Origin: Lithobates sylvaticus
Lineage: Eukaryota > Chordata > Amphibia > Anura > Ranidae
Reading direction: 5' to 3'
Assembly: GCA_028564925.1 (NCBI GenBank)
Contig: CM053034.1
Coordinates: forward strand, 156,151,705-156,215,704
DNA length: 64,000 bases
Positions 45,350 through 55,924 of the stretch are shown here, one piece after another; positions within the stretch are counted from its first letter, which is position 1, and each line of letters begins with the position of its first letter. The position numbers and the translations under genes were made by a program. The notes beneath the pieces were generated by a model. It worked only from the letters and a program-made list of their open reading frames with translations, was not told where the DNA came from and did not search any database.

Positions 45350-45905
45350 CAATATATCTGTAAAGGCTGCACTATATACCCTGATCTGTGACTGAGGCTG
45401 CACTATATACCCTGATCTGTGAGGCTGCACTATAAACCCTGATCTGTGACGCTGCTCTGTATACCCTGATCTGTGAGGCTGCACTATATACCCTATCTGA
45501 AATGCTGGGCTATATATACCCTGATCTGTGAGGCTGAGCTGTATACTCTGTCCTGTGATGCTGAGCTATATACCCTGATCTGTGAGGCTGAGCTGTATAC
45601 TTGGTCCTGTGATGCTGAGCTATATACCCTGATCTGTGAGGCTGAGCTGTATACTCGGTCCTGTGATGCTGAGCTGTATACTCTGTGCTGTGATGCTGGG
45701 GCTGTATACTCTGTTCTGTGATGCTGGGGCTGTATATTATGTCCTGTGATGCTGGGGCTGTATATTCTGTCCTGTGATGCTGGGGCTGTATATTCTGTCC
45801 TGTGATGCTGGGGCTGTATACTCTGTTCTGTGATGCTGGGGCTGTATACTCTGTGCTGTAAAGCTGGGGCTGTATACTCTGTTCTGTGATGCTGAGCTGT
45901 ATACT
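45350..45905 (-). repeat. 27-28-bp minisatellite, right arm
   Basis: GCTGTATACTCTGTCCTGTG-type units; mirror of 6294-6725. It includes a run of GGGGCTGTATATTCTGTCC variants near 45720-45800 that is longer than in the left arm. Confidence 0.85.
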
Positions 45906-46024
45906 CCTGACAAACAAGTGGAATACAGGGGATGGAGTGGGTGGATTCTTATGAGAAGTGGGAGGGGTCAAAAAGGAAGTGCGGGGTCTGGCCCCCCATC
46001 CTAAAACTTCACCAGCCGCCACTG
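45906..46024 (-). mobile_element. hAT-like terminus, right arm
   Basis: Ends CACCAGCCGCCACTG at 46024, the complement of CAGTGGCGGCTGGTG. Mirror of 6173-6293. Confidence 0.5.
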
Positions 46025-46606
46025 CTAGAAAGAAAAAACAATAGAGGAGTGGGAACATCAATATATCTTGCCCAGCAATATGCACTTAGATTAGTCATAG
46101 TGCCTTCTTTGTTTATAATATCCCATAATAAGTAAATACCAGACATGTTCAGTAGTAAGATAGTACTGGATAGGGCAGAGATATACTGTAATTGCTTGTC
46201 TCATTCTGTTTTCCACCCACACAAAAATCTATGACTGAGGGAAAGAAAGAAAAAAATATAAAATGCCATGGGCTATGAAAGTAGTAAAGGGGAATCCCCA
46301 ATTGGACACCTCCGACTTTGTGTAATGTTTTTACCAAATGTAACTAGTGGAATGTTTAACTCTGACATATGCTTGAACAGTAAACATATATATTACAGTA
46401 TTACAGAAACATTTATTCAACATCCACACAACAATAAAATTAAAGGGATCCTGTTCTGCTTCCCCAATCTAGGCATTGCAAGAGTGATCGCTATAACTGA
46501 TCCTGTTGTGGAGAGATATTTATAACTTACAATCTCAGCAGCATTGGCAGACAGTGATTCGACCCAAATTACCAGTTTCCCCCAAGACAAAACTTTTTCA
46601 CATTGA
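46025..46606. other. Arm sequence, nothing recognised
   Basis: Mirror of 5594-6172. No coding or structural signal that I can support. Confidence 0.5.
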
Positions 46607-46847
46607 GGCTGGGTTCACACTGTTGTGCGGAGCGTCTCACAGCATGGGGTCCGATGCGTCCCTGTTCACCATTTCAGCTCCGAATTCGGTCCGAATTTTT
46701 GGCTGAATTCGGACCTGAAACGGACCAGAAGACGCACAGGACTCTTCTGCAAACCGCTTTGCAGCCATACCCTAAGAGCTGGTCACAGTCTCCTGACATG
46801 CAAATTGGATGCAGGGAAATCCAATTTGCACTAGTGTGAACCCAGCC
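46607..46847. mobile_element. TTCACACT-ended MITE, right arm
   Basis: GGCTGGGTTCACACTG to GTGTGAACCCAGCC; mirror of 5353-5593 and the same length. Confidence 0.85.
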
Positions 46848-47204
46848 TTGGGCAGTGTAGGTCAACTTACTAGATACAAATAAAAAAGAACTGATCTTCC
46901 CTATGCCAGATTTTATGATCAGTTATATGTGCAGCTACCCTATTATTAGTAGTAATCATTACCTTTGTAACTAGACATTAGAAATGTCTATATTAAGCCC
47001 TGAGACTCTTGCTGTCTCTGAAAACACAATACCATGACCAAAGCAGGTTCTTATATTCTTTTCATTCACCTGAAAATCAATTAGTGAAATGTTTACAAGG
47101 GTGCTGTGTATAGTTTTTACACGGAATCTGATAGGGAGACTATGAGGACAGCAGGCCACTAGCTCACTAAAAGCTTAAACCCTATGGGATGCAAATACTG
47201 TAAT

Positions 47205-47610
47205 GCTGCGTACACACGGTCGGACTTTCCGCCAACAAAACCGTGGATTTTTTTCCGAACGATGTTGGTCAAACTTGTCGTGCATACACACGGGTCACAC
47301 AAATGTTGGCCCAAAATTCTGAACGTAAGAACGCGGTGATGTACAAGAAGTACGCCAATCCGAGAAAAAGGAAGTTCAATAGCCAGTGTGGCTCCTCCTG
47401 CTTGATTCCGAGCATGCGTGAACTTTTGTGCGACGGACTTGTGTACACACAATCAGACTTTCCGACAACAAAGTGAAGTTGGCTGAAAATTTGAGAACCT
47501 GCTCTCAAACATTTGTGGGTGGATATTCCGACAGCAAATGTTCGATGAAGCCTACACACAAGCTCACATCCAACATTTCCCGTCAGAAAGTCCGACCGCG
47601 TGTACGCAGC
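47205..47610. mobile_element. GTACACACG-ended MITE, right arm
   Basis: GCTGCGTACACACGGTCGGA to CCGCGTGTACGCAGC; mirror of 4600-4986. The outer ends form a longer perfect repeat here than in the left arm. Confidence 0.8.
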
Positions 47611-48325
47611 ATAAGTTTCTTTGGGTTTTGAGATCCCACTGTTGTTAGATCTCGGTGAAGGACTGTGTTCTTTTGGAACTGATATTTTTGTTATCTGATC
47701 AGTGAAGGCGTAAGAAGTTAAGTAGAACTAAAGTCAATTTTTTTTTTCATTTTTGGATAGAGTAAGGGAGGGTTAGAATCAGTGACGTCAAATGTCGATT
47801 TTGTTTTAGACATAGTTTTTTGACTAAAATACCTTTTTAGTTTTAGTCATATTTTAGTCATCTGAATTTTTTTAGTTTTAGCCATATTTTAGTCTACTAA
47901 AATCTCCAGCACATTTTAGTAGACTAAAATCTTCTATGTTTTAGTCTACTATAATCGAATGGGTTTAGATAAATTGTAATGCATTATTTAGTGTTACTAA
48001 ACCCAGGACCCTGCATTCACTATATCTGGTCCCCCACAGTACACAGAGCATGGAGATGCAATTATTTTAGTAAATATAAATTGCTAAATACCTTTTCTTA
48101 TTAGCAGTATATAGCAGTCTTATGATTTCTATCAGGGTGTGGTTAAAGCTTGTAGGGGGAGATTTAATTCTACCTTGACTGTCCTATGAGGCTGCAGGAC
48201 CCTGACCCTCTGTCTCGACAGTGTTAATTGGTCTTGTGCCGATCAAATGCACCCTCCAAAAAACGAAACAAGAATTCTCTAGCAATACACACCAAACTGA
48301 GCATGTGCAGAATGACTCCAAAGAC
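47611..48325. repeat. Arm sequence with TTTTAGT repeats
   Basis: Mirror of 3905-4599. Degenerate TTTTAGTCTACTAAAAT palindromic units at about 47760-47960. No gene. Confidence 0.55.
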
Positions 48326-49028
48326 TCTGTCTTATCAGGAGATGGTTAGGGGACAGTGGAAGAAGGGGAGGATCAGAGAAGACAGGATTAAACAGCCTTT
48401 TTACACAATGCGGAGGATTAACCCCTTAGGTTCCACAGTATAGGTCAGTATAACAAGCATGATTTACTGCATATACAAACTGGTTTTACTGTTGTGGGTT
48501 TAGTAACACTTTAAGCATTTCTCTAGAATTTCCAAACTCATCATATACTCCTGGAATAAAAATCTAATAACATGTTTTTTTTTATGGTATTAAGGTTTGA
48601 ACATGCACTACAGACACAGATTTAGCCGTTGTGATATATAGCCATTGTTAATTTTGACATCAAATTTAGATTTTGTTTTAGTTATAGTCTTTTGACTAAA
48701 ATGCCATTTTAGTTTTAGTCATGTTTTAGTTATCTGAATTGTTTAAGTTCTGATACTATTTTAGTCTACTAAATTAATGTTAATTTTGTCGGCGAAAACA
48801 TTTTCACCAAATAAATTATCACTGGTTAGAACCCCTGTCAGATTTTTTTTTCTTTATGCCATTTGTGTCCTGTTCGGGAGATTTACCTTCACTTCCTGTC
48901 CCATAGCCAAAACAGGAAGTGAGAGGAAATCCCTGAAAATTAAGGGAATCCTTTTGGGGGCCCCCATGTCATCGGAACTAGTGTCCCCATTGTAAGATTT
49001 TCCCCTTTTCTTTTACTTTCACTTTCAA
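48326..49028. repeat. Right-arm-only segment with dispersed repeat
   Basis: No counterpart in the left arm, where 2069-3904 lies instead. About 48650-48790 repeats the TTTTAGT theme. About 48800-49028 begins the dispersed repeat (CCCATAGCCAAAACAGGAAGTG and related blocks) also seen at 34326, whose remaining part, 49029-49165, is shared with the left arm. Confidence 0.6.
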
Positions 49029-49260
49029 TGGCAATGGTAAACATAACAAATAGAGAGGGTGAATCTCCTTAATGGGGGCATAGACAGCAATAAAAATATG
49101 ACAGGTCTTCTAATCCTTCTCCACTCTATCCAAAACTAAAAAAAAGTTTTGCCTTCAATTTAGTGTTGTGCTAAGGATGACATTAGGGCAAAGATCTAGT
49201 GTTAGGAAGTTAAGGGTTTAGAGGGTGTTATAATATGAATTGGCTAGTTAGGTGTTAAAG

Positions 49261-49466
49261 TTAGGTCAAATGCTAATTTTAAGGACTAAGGTCAGTTTTA
49301 GGGGTTAGGTTAGGTTAAATGTTAGGGTTAGCATAATGTTTAAAGTAAAGTGGGTTAGGTTAGGAGTTAAAGCCCAACCCAATTTTTAAATTATGATTAC
49401 TGATCTTTCTGTAAATCAGTTCCACCATTGTATACTTACCTATCCATGTCACTGTGCACATCTGTC
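49261..49466. repeat. Degenerate GGTTAG-like tract
   Basis: About 49290-49370 has scattered GGTTAGGTTAGG and TTAGGGTTAGC motifs without regular periodicity. The rest is unrecognised. Confidence 0.4.
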
Positions 49467-49713
49467 ATCACCCTCGGCAGCGTGGGTGGACAGTGACACC
49501 GCTAGGGGCTGATCCAAGAGTCCTGGATGGACGGAGGTGGAGCGGACATCACAGGGGTCACTATCGGGGGGCATGGCACAGAGTACGCATGCTCCGAACG
49601 CGTGCCATGCCCCCCGATAGTGACGCCCAATGACGTCGGCTCCACCTCTGTCCATCCAGGACTCTTGAATCAGCCCCTAGCAGTATCGCTGTCCACCCAC
49701 GCTGCCGAGGATG
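49467..49713. mobile_element. Palindromic MITE
   Basis: Arms 49467-49579 and 49602-49713 are reverse complements, with CCTCGGCAGCGTGGGTGGAC outermost and TATCGGGGGGCATGGCA innermost around a 22-bp loop. No TSD identified. No coding capacity; frames on both strands are shadows of the palindrome. Confidence 0.8.
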
Positions 49714-50456
49714 CCTCCCGGTCTCCCATACAAGGAACGCCGGCTATCCAGCCACTCACAGAGGGGATTCATCCATTTGACGACCATACCTACCTACTAT
49801 GTCTTGTAAATTGTTTACCATTGCGGCCATTAAAGTTCTTACTGCTACTCTTAGATGGCGCTGCTTATCTTCTTGGAAGCTGATTGGTTTCAATGCAGAG
49901 CTGCATCAGATTTTGCACTCTCCAGTTTTAGTAAATCAACCCCAAAGATTTAGTATGAACAGATATACAGTAGTTAGAAAGTAGAGCTATACACTCAGGT
50001 CTGGTCACTCACCAGCTCTATAAAATCAAACCAGACCAATCAGAAATATAAAAAGCCCATAAACACCCTCACTTGAACTTGTCAAGCTGGCCCTGCAGCA
50101 ATGTCAGAACATTGCATGCAAGGTAATATAATTTTCTGGCAGCTCTGCTTATGAACAAACAGACACGCAAGCCCTGACATTGTTTTCTCACATACCCTTG
50201 CAGACATTGGAAAGGAAGTGGTTAGGACACTGTCCCACTGTGTTCTTGTCTTGCAGGCTGTCCCGCTGGACCCAGGGAACTTGGCAGCAGTACAGAGTCA
50301 TAGCAGGGTGTGGGGTGCAGGAACAGCACCTGGCACTAAAAAAACCATCCTCACCTGATTGTACAACTATAGTCCTGGGCTGACATTCTGAGGACAGGGG
50401 CAGTGGCAAGGGAGATCAGGTAAGGAAAACCACTGACCAATAATTAAATATGAAAT
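49714..50456. repeat. Dispersed repeats, no gene
   Basis: About 49870-49945 (GCTGATTGGTTTCAATGCAG, CACTCTCCAGTTTTAGTAAA) is a dispersed frog repeat end that I recognise. The remainder (50000-50450) has no identified class. Confidence 0.4.
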
Positions 50457-50474
50457 GGGGGGGGGGGGGGGGGG
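50457..50474 (+). repeat. 18-bp G homopolymer
   Basis: Uninterrupted run of G, followed by three AATTATTG-type degenerate units (50475-50610). Length may be unreliable in the assembly. Confidence 0.8.
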
Positions 50475-50928
50475 TTAATTGTTACCTCCACTGACCAACA
50501 ATAGAAGGTTTCTGGGGAGATTATTTATTACTGCCCCTGACCACCAATGAAGGCGGGGGTTAATTATTGCTGCCACTAACCAACAATTAAAGGGGGTTGT
50601 AGTTAATTATTGACTTGCAGTGCATAGAAAAATAGATATGAGGAATTTGAACTTGTGCTGCATGCTTAACATGCTTAAATGCACTCATTCGGAAGAAGCC
50701 GTTCCAAATTCTTTGCACATAATTGGGTTTTATTTGCAAAGTGAAACTTCAACACATTCACTAAGCTCTGGGGCAAATTCCCTGGTAAAGCGCAGCTTCC
50801 CTTGCAAAGTGAACAGCCTATTTGCCTGTAGTAGGTCAACCCCACTGTGGTGTACAGGAGCGTTTCTCTACTTTTTTTTTTCCAGTAAAGGCACCCTTTA
50901 AAACTGTCTGCAATCTCAAGGCTCACGA
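50475..50928. repeat. Degenerate TTAATTATTG units, then unrecognised
   Basis: GGGGGTTAATTATTGCTGCC-like units recur to about 50615. The rest is not recognised. Confidence 0.4.
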
Positions 50929-51143
50929 GGGGCCTGTTCACACCAGGAAGCGTGTCCTATGCAATATCATGAGTTTTACCAGGCGCATATGTACACGCAT
51001 TTTCTAGATGTGTGGGGGTGCCATTAAGAACTAATAGCACCCTCCCGCATCTGCAAAGGGCAGTGTATTTTTGTGCAATGTGGGAAAATGTGCAATTTTG
51101 TATCTGTTTACTGCACTGCACCTGGTGTGAACAAGCCCTAAAA
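50929..51143. mobile_element. TTCACACCAG MITE
   Basis: Inverted ends GGGGCCTGTTCACACCAGG and CCTGGTGTGAACAAGCCCTA. Short, non-coding; TIR layout similar to the TTCACACT MITEs. Confidence 0.7.
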
Positions 51144-51189
51144 TGTAGTCTGTGAGGCAGTGATCTGTAGGTTGTAAATCTTCTCCGCA

Positions 51190-51352
51190 CAAATCCCCCC
51201 TCCTAGCACAAACGTCCCCCTCTTAGCGCAGCCCCCCCCCCAAAACCTCTCTCCTTGTACAAACCCCCCTCGTAGAACAAGAACACCCCCCACTCCCAAA
51301 TGCCTCTCTTAGCACCCCCCCCCCAATCCTCCCTCCTAGCACAACCCCCCTC
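51190..51352 (+). repeat. C-rich CCCCCCTCCTAGCACAA tandem
   Basis: About seven degenerate units of 20-26 bp with C-runs and TAGCACA. Simple repeat. Confidence 0.75.
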
Positions 51353-51939
51353 CTATCATTGGTTGGGAGGAAACAGATTAATGGGCCGCACAGTTTTCTG
51401 GGTTGATGACTTTTGTATAGATTGTAACTGTATGTATTATGGTAACACCATGCCCATTTTAAATGAATACATCACACCTAATTAAAGTATGTTCTCTGTT
51501 CTCTGTTTACAATGGCTTGCTGGACACAAAACAGAATTTTTTTTTTAATGTTAGCAACTACGCCTTAAAGGGTAAGTTCACCTCTACAGAAAAATCTGTA
51601 AGGTGAACTTACACAGGACCCCCCCAGTCCTGCTGACCTGCTTGATGACGATTGCCCATTCTGAGCTCCAGTATAGCCGCCTCACGGCTCCGGCATTTAG
51701 AAATCCTCCCAGCTTTCTCTCTTCTTCTTCCCCGCTGAGAGGACGGGCTTCTGATTGGTCCGCTCCGCCCATGTGATGGCGCAGACCAATTAGAATGCTC
51801 CTAAATGTACCTCCTCAGAGCTTAATCTCCTAAACGTACCCTGTCAATGCACTGCATTGACTGTATGACTGCAGTTGCCCCCCACTGCAGAATAAATTGG
51901 GAGCCAATCACATGCCTCCTTGATGGTATAGCATGATGG
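51353..51939. repeat. Dispersed repeats, no gene
   Basis: About 51570-51610 is a local hairpin (AAGGGTAAGTTCACCT with AGGTGAACTTACA). About 51610-51900 includes GGACGGGCTTCTGATTGGTCCG and resembles a dispersed promoter-like repeat. Class unknown. Confidence 0.4.
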
Positions 51940-52840
51940 TTAATTTTCTACCTGTATTTCTCAGCATTAAGGACACCATTGATCCTGACCAAATTTCCAA
52001 CTCCATTTGCAGAATTGCAGCCCCAAACCTGCAAGGAACCTCTAACTTGCTTCACTGTTGCCTGAAGACACACATTATTGTATCACTCTTCAGCCCTTCG
52101 GCAAACAAATTGCCTCCTGCTTCAGCCAAATATTACCAAATTTGACTCATCAGTCTAGTTTCTATGTTTTTGTGCATAGTTTAGTTGCTTAGCCTTGTTT
52201 CCAATGCTGGAGGTATGACTTTTTTGCTGCAATTCTTTTATGAAGACCATCTCTAGACAGTGTACGTAGGTTCTATTGATTTCCACCAGTTCTGTGCTGA
52301 CGGCACTGCTGGACATCTTCTGATGTCAAAGGGAAGTAAGCATGATTTGTCTGTGATCTGCTGCATTGTTTCCTTGGCCGACCACTGCATCTACAGTCCT
52401 CAGCGTTGATCGTTTCTTTGTGCTTCTTAAAAAAAACAGCACATCTAACAAACTCGAGTTTGGTTTGAAATCTTTGCCTGGGAGAGACCTTGCTGGTGCA
52501 GAATAACTACCTTGTGTCTTGTTGCTGCGCTAATTCTTACCATGGTGTATGACCTGTGACTTGAAACTGTCTTCCACAACACAACACCTCCTACACAGCT
52601 GTTTCTGTTTCAGTTAGTGACTTTGTTTCAACCTACACATGAAATTGATGATCATTAACACCTGACTCTAATCCTACAAAATCTCTGACTTTGTGCAAGT
52701 ATAAGAATTAATGCTGGTTTGAAGTCAAAGGGTAGTCACACCAAATATTTGTTTGACTTCTGCTCCCTCACTTTGTATTTTGTAAATTGATAAAAATAGA
52801 CAATTAAAATATATATTTTTGAAAGCATTTTTACTTTACA

Positions 52841-54365
52841 ATGTAAAAGGGGATTACTAATGCGCAAACCAAAAATAATAACAATAATTAAATAAACAAT
52901 AATGAAGCTGCCAACAGAAAGGAGTGCTCACACACTCAGCAAAGATATAAAATAATAGAGGACTGCGGCGCTAAAATAATAAAGAAATAGTAAAAATCAA
53001 ATCATCCACTAAATTAGGATAATAAGGATAAAAGCAACCGTTAATAGTATAGAAATTCTTCCGTGCAACAATGTATCATTTTCCAACTGATTTGTGGTGC
53101 TTGAGGATCAAATATAGCTACAAAGTAGAATAAACCTTTGAAAATGACACATAACATAGATCCAAAGGAATAGATAGTGTCCTTCACAGTTAATGTCTCA
53201 TCAGTATTGTATAGTCAATGATTAAAAAAAAAAAAAATCAGTGCTAACACAATTCGTAAGCATCCAATCCTAGGGTAATCAGAAAAATATAACCAATTGC
53301 TGAGACTAAACACTCAATCCTTATTCCAAATAACCAAATAAGGTAAGCTGATAGGGTTAAAAATGGATAAGCATCAAGGAATAAGCGGAAAATTAGCCTA
53401 GTGGGCAAAGTGTAAAAAAGAAATCACTAAAATGCAAAAAAAAAAAGGCTAATTAAGGTAGAGACCAAAAAAAAATCTAGAAATTACAAATTAATAAATA
53501 ATAATCACATCTAAAGCCCCATACACACGCGCGGATTATCCGAGGACCAGGTCCGTCAGACCATGTCCGTCATACTTTGTCTGATGTTGGTTTTGCTTAC
53601 ACACGGTCGGAGAAAGTTGTCGGAAAATCCGATCATTCTGAACGTGGTGACGTTGTTGCCTACGACGGGACTACGTAGAGGCTAGTAGCCAATAGCTTTG
53701 GTCTTGTAATGTGATCTGAGCATGCGTAGCACTTTGTCCGGTCGGAATTCGCTACACACGATCGGATTTGGTGTGATCGGACTTTGTTGTCAAAAAATCT
53801 ATCCAGCAGGAGATAGGACTTTGTCCGTCAGACAATCTGATGGAAACTGTCCGATGGTGCCTACACACGGTCTGATTTTCCGACAACATTGTCCGATAGG
53901 ACAGAATCCATCGGAAAATCCTACCGTGTGTATGGGGCTTTAGTGTACCCTTGGTGCAAATAATATGTGGAAATACCGCAATAAAGTGCAAATGGTGACA
54001 GAAGTGCAAAATAGCAAAGACTGGGATTTAAAATAGTAATGACTAAAACTGTGCAAAATCTGTATGATGAAAAAAACTAATTAAGCCAAAGCTGTGCAAA
54101 AATAAGAAGATATATATGAATCTATGTAATAAAAAGTATTAAATAATAAATAAGATAAATAAAAATATGTATAAAAATTTAAATCTGCAACAAATTGATA
54201 AATGTGCTAAAAATTAGCAATGATGAGTAATAAATACATCCAAAATAAGTCCAATCAAGTGATAGATGCACAGTTCTTCAAATAAATGCAAATCCTAATT
54301 TAGTGGATGATTTGATTTTTACTATTTCTTTATTATTTTAGCGCCGCAGTCCTCTATTATTTTAT
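52841..54365. mobile_element. Foldback insertion with 14-bp target duplication
   Basis: Flanked by ATTTTTACTTTACA at 52827-52840 and 54366-54379, inside the Tc1 relic. Inverted arms of about 80 bp (52945-53028 and 54287-54365) contain TAGAGGACTGCGGCGCTAAA. The right arm abuts the target duplication directly; the left has a ~105-bp unpaired tail. Layout and target length mirror the 8971-22584 insertion, suggesting the same class (Penelope-like, inferred). The interior is A/T-rich and non-coding, with a nested MITE. Confidence 0.7.
53512..53942. mobile_element. TAAAGCCCCATACACACG MITE
   Basis: Inverted ends TAAAGCCCCATACACACG and CGTGTGTATGGGGCTTTA, with GTCCGTCAGAC-type internal palindromes. 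Third layer of the nest in the Tc1 relic. Confidence 0.85.
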
Positions 54366-54418
54366 ATTTTTACTTTACAGTTTCTTCACACCTACCTTAA
54401 ACATTTGCACAGTACTGT

Positions 54419-55834
54419 ATATATTGTTGTTAGAGATGTAAGAAGAGTGTGATTTAACCCACCTGGGTCCACCCACATTTTGTTACACAGACATAGATAT
54501 TACAGAAATTTGCCGAGTTGTGGAGCTTGAAGAAAACTACAGATACGTCATACAATGAATGCAGTCAGCCCAGTTAGACTTTCTGTACCATAACTTAAAC
54601 ATAATTACCGAGTCTACATTTTGTTGAATTTAGAAAAATGTAAAAAATGTCCACACTACATTGCTTTACAGGTTTTTTTCAAAAAGCCAGAGAACAGCAC
54701 ACTGTAGAGATGATAAAATAGTGCTGTTTGTTATCAGATACAACCCCCATCCTATTCTTTTCAGTAGGGATTTAGTAAGCACTGGTACTGGACTGACTTT
54801 CAAAAAGAGATTCCCAACAGAGATGTTCATTTTAATGAGACTGGTTTATTAACTAAACAATTAATATTGATAATAAGGTCCTATAGTATTGATAATGAGC
54901 TGCTAATAAATAGTCGTAGCAATCTACACATCATGGAAGCATACACACTTTAGTAAGCACAAAAAATAGCATCTGTTACAATGGTCAAATTGAAAAATCT
55001 CCAAATTTTGTTTACAGTATACTTTTTAACTCATTAGATGCTAAGAATCCTATCCACTAGCATATTTTACATGTACTTAGGGATTTTTGTGTGTGCTCCA
55101 ATCAGGAAACCATACACTGAAAGAAGTTCTTGAAAGAAGATATGATTTGCACTCCATGTACGCAAAAAGTTCTACACTATAGGAACTGTGAAAATGTAAT
55201 ATTCTTCCACAAAAATGTTGTCAAACAGGGTCAGTAGAGTGCCATAAAAATTGGTTGTATGCATTTAAAAAAAAAAAAAAAAATTATTTACTTTTATAAT
55301 AAAAATATTTCACAGTGGCTTCCTGAAGGGATTTTCTCTACATTAGAGCAAATTGAACCACACTTTATATGGGTTAATGTGCCCCTCTAAATCAACTAGG
55401 GGACGTTAAAGTATTAATGAATAAACTTATTGTAATTGTGTCTTTTTTTTTTTTTTTTAAAGAAGGTATTGGTGGGACTTTGCAGGGGCCTAAGAGAAAA
55501 CTGTCTGAGCAAAATGTGCTTAACATTTTTTAATGGGAGGCCATAATTCTCAGAGGCCCAGCCCCAGATATATTTTCCATACTGCAGGTATCCATTGCCT
55601 CTTAAAGAGACAAAATTACTTCTGCTAACAATGCTCTCATCTTCCTTTCTTTCAAGAAATTTAGAGCCATTTTTGTTCTGGTAATATGTAGATAAGCATC
55701 TACTCTCTGTACTAAAACGCTGGATGGACCATTTTTTATGCTTCTTTTCACAGTCCTGGTGTCTGCACATAAGCCTTCATGTTCTGCGTTCTAACAGAAC
55801 ATTTTTGTTCTTGTCAATGCATGTACACATTCTC
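54419..55834. other. Intergenic, nothing firm
   Basis: A/T-rich. Homopolymers at 55267-55282 (A) and 55443-55458 (T). An open frame at 55414-55770 (minus) has no recognisable family. Confidence 0.5.
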
Positions 55835-55924
55835 TTAAGCCGCGTACACACCATCGGACTTTCCGACTGGAAATGTTCGATGACAGGCTGTTGGTGGAAA
55901 ATCCAACCATGTGTAAGAGGCTTT
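55835..55924. mobile_element. 90-bp mini-MITE
   Basis: TAAGCCGCGTACACACCATC to CCATGTGTAAGAGGCTTTA-like end, a short internally deleted relative of the GTACACACG MITEs. Confidence 0.65.

Larger units (their letters stand above)
36213..49260 (-). repeat. Right arm of the inverted duplication
   Basis: Reverse-complement partner of 1831-28041. Arm-specific material is the U2-headed retroposon at 42760-43877 and a segment at about 48326-49028 that has no left counterpart, its place on the left being taken by 2069-3904. The outer end lies in GGTTAG-like sequence near 49260. Confidence 0.93.
51940..54418 (-). pseudogene. Tc1-like transposon relic
   Basis: Minus-strand conceptual translation gives Tc1 transposase landmarks: GRPRKTTQQIT near 52375, LQHWKQG near 52205, DE(S)KF near 52145, and a GSLQVWG-like segment near 52040. 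It stops before the end of the catalytic domain, so the C-terminus is lost at the left boundary. The 5' end is at the right: CAAATATTTGGTGTGACTAC near 52745, then an untranslated stretch interrupted by the insertion at 52841-54365, then the terminus CAGTACTG next to TATA near 54418. Many codons are disrupted; the relic is old and inactive. Confidence 0.8.

Noticed and set aside
1831-49260. Long inverted arms as terminal repeats of one giant transposon (Polinton-like)
   Set aside because: The centre has no integrase, polymerase or capsid genes of such an element, and the arms are mosaics of independent older insertions.
1831-49260. Inverted repeat as a pure assembly artefact
   Set aside because: Arms differ by large insertions with clean target duplications, by small substitutions and by minisatellite order. 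Long-read confirmation is still advisable.
49290-49370. Interstitial telomere
   Set aside because: TTAGGG-like motifs are scattered and irregular, without an uninterrupted tandem run.
49467-49713. CRE/TATA divergent promoter like those at 1-612
   Set aside because: The palindrome has TGACGTC in one arm only and no TATA boxes or AATAAA at the arm ends.
55414-55770. 118-residue minus-strand frame as a gene
   Set aside because: No recognisable domain, Lys-rich end arises from a T-homopolymer, and no promoter or splice context.
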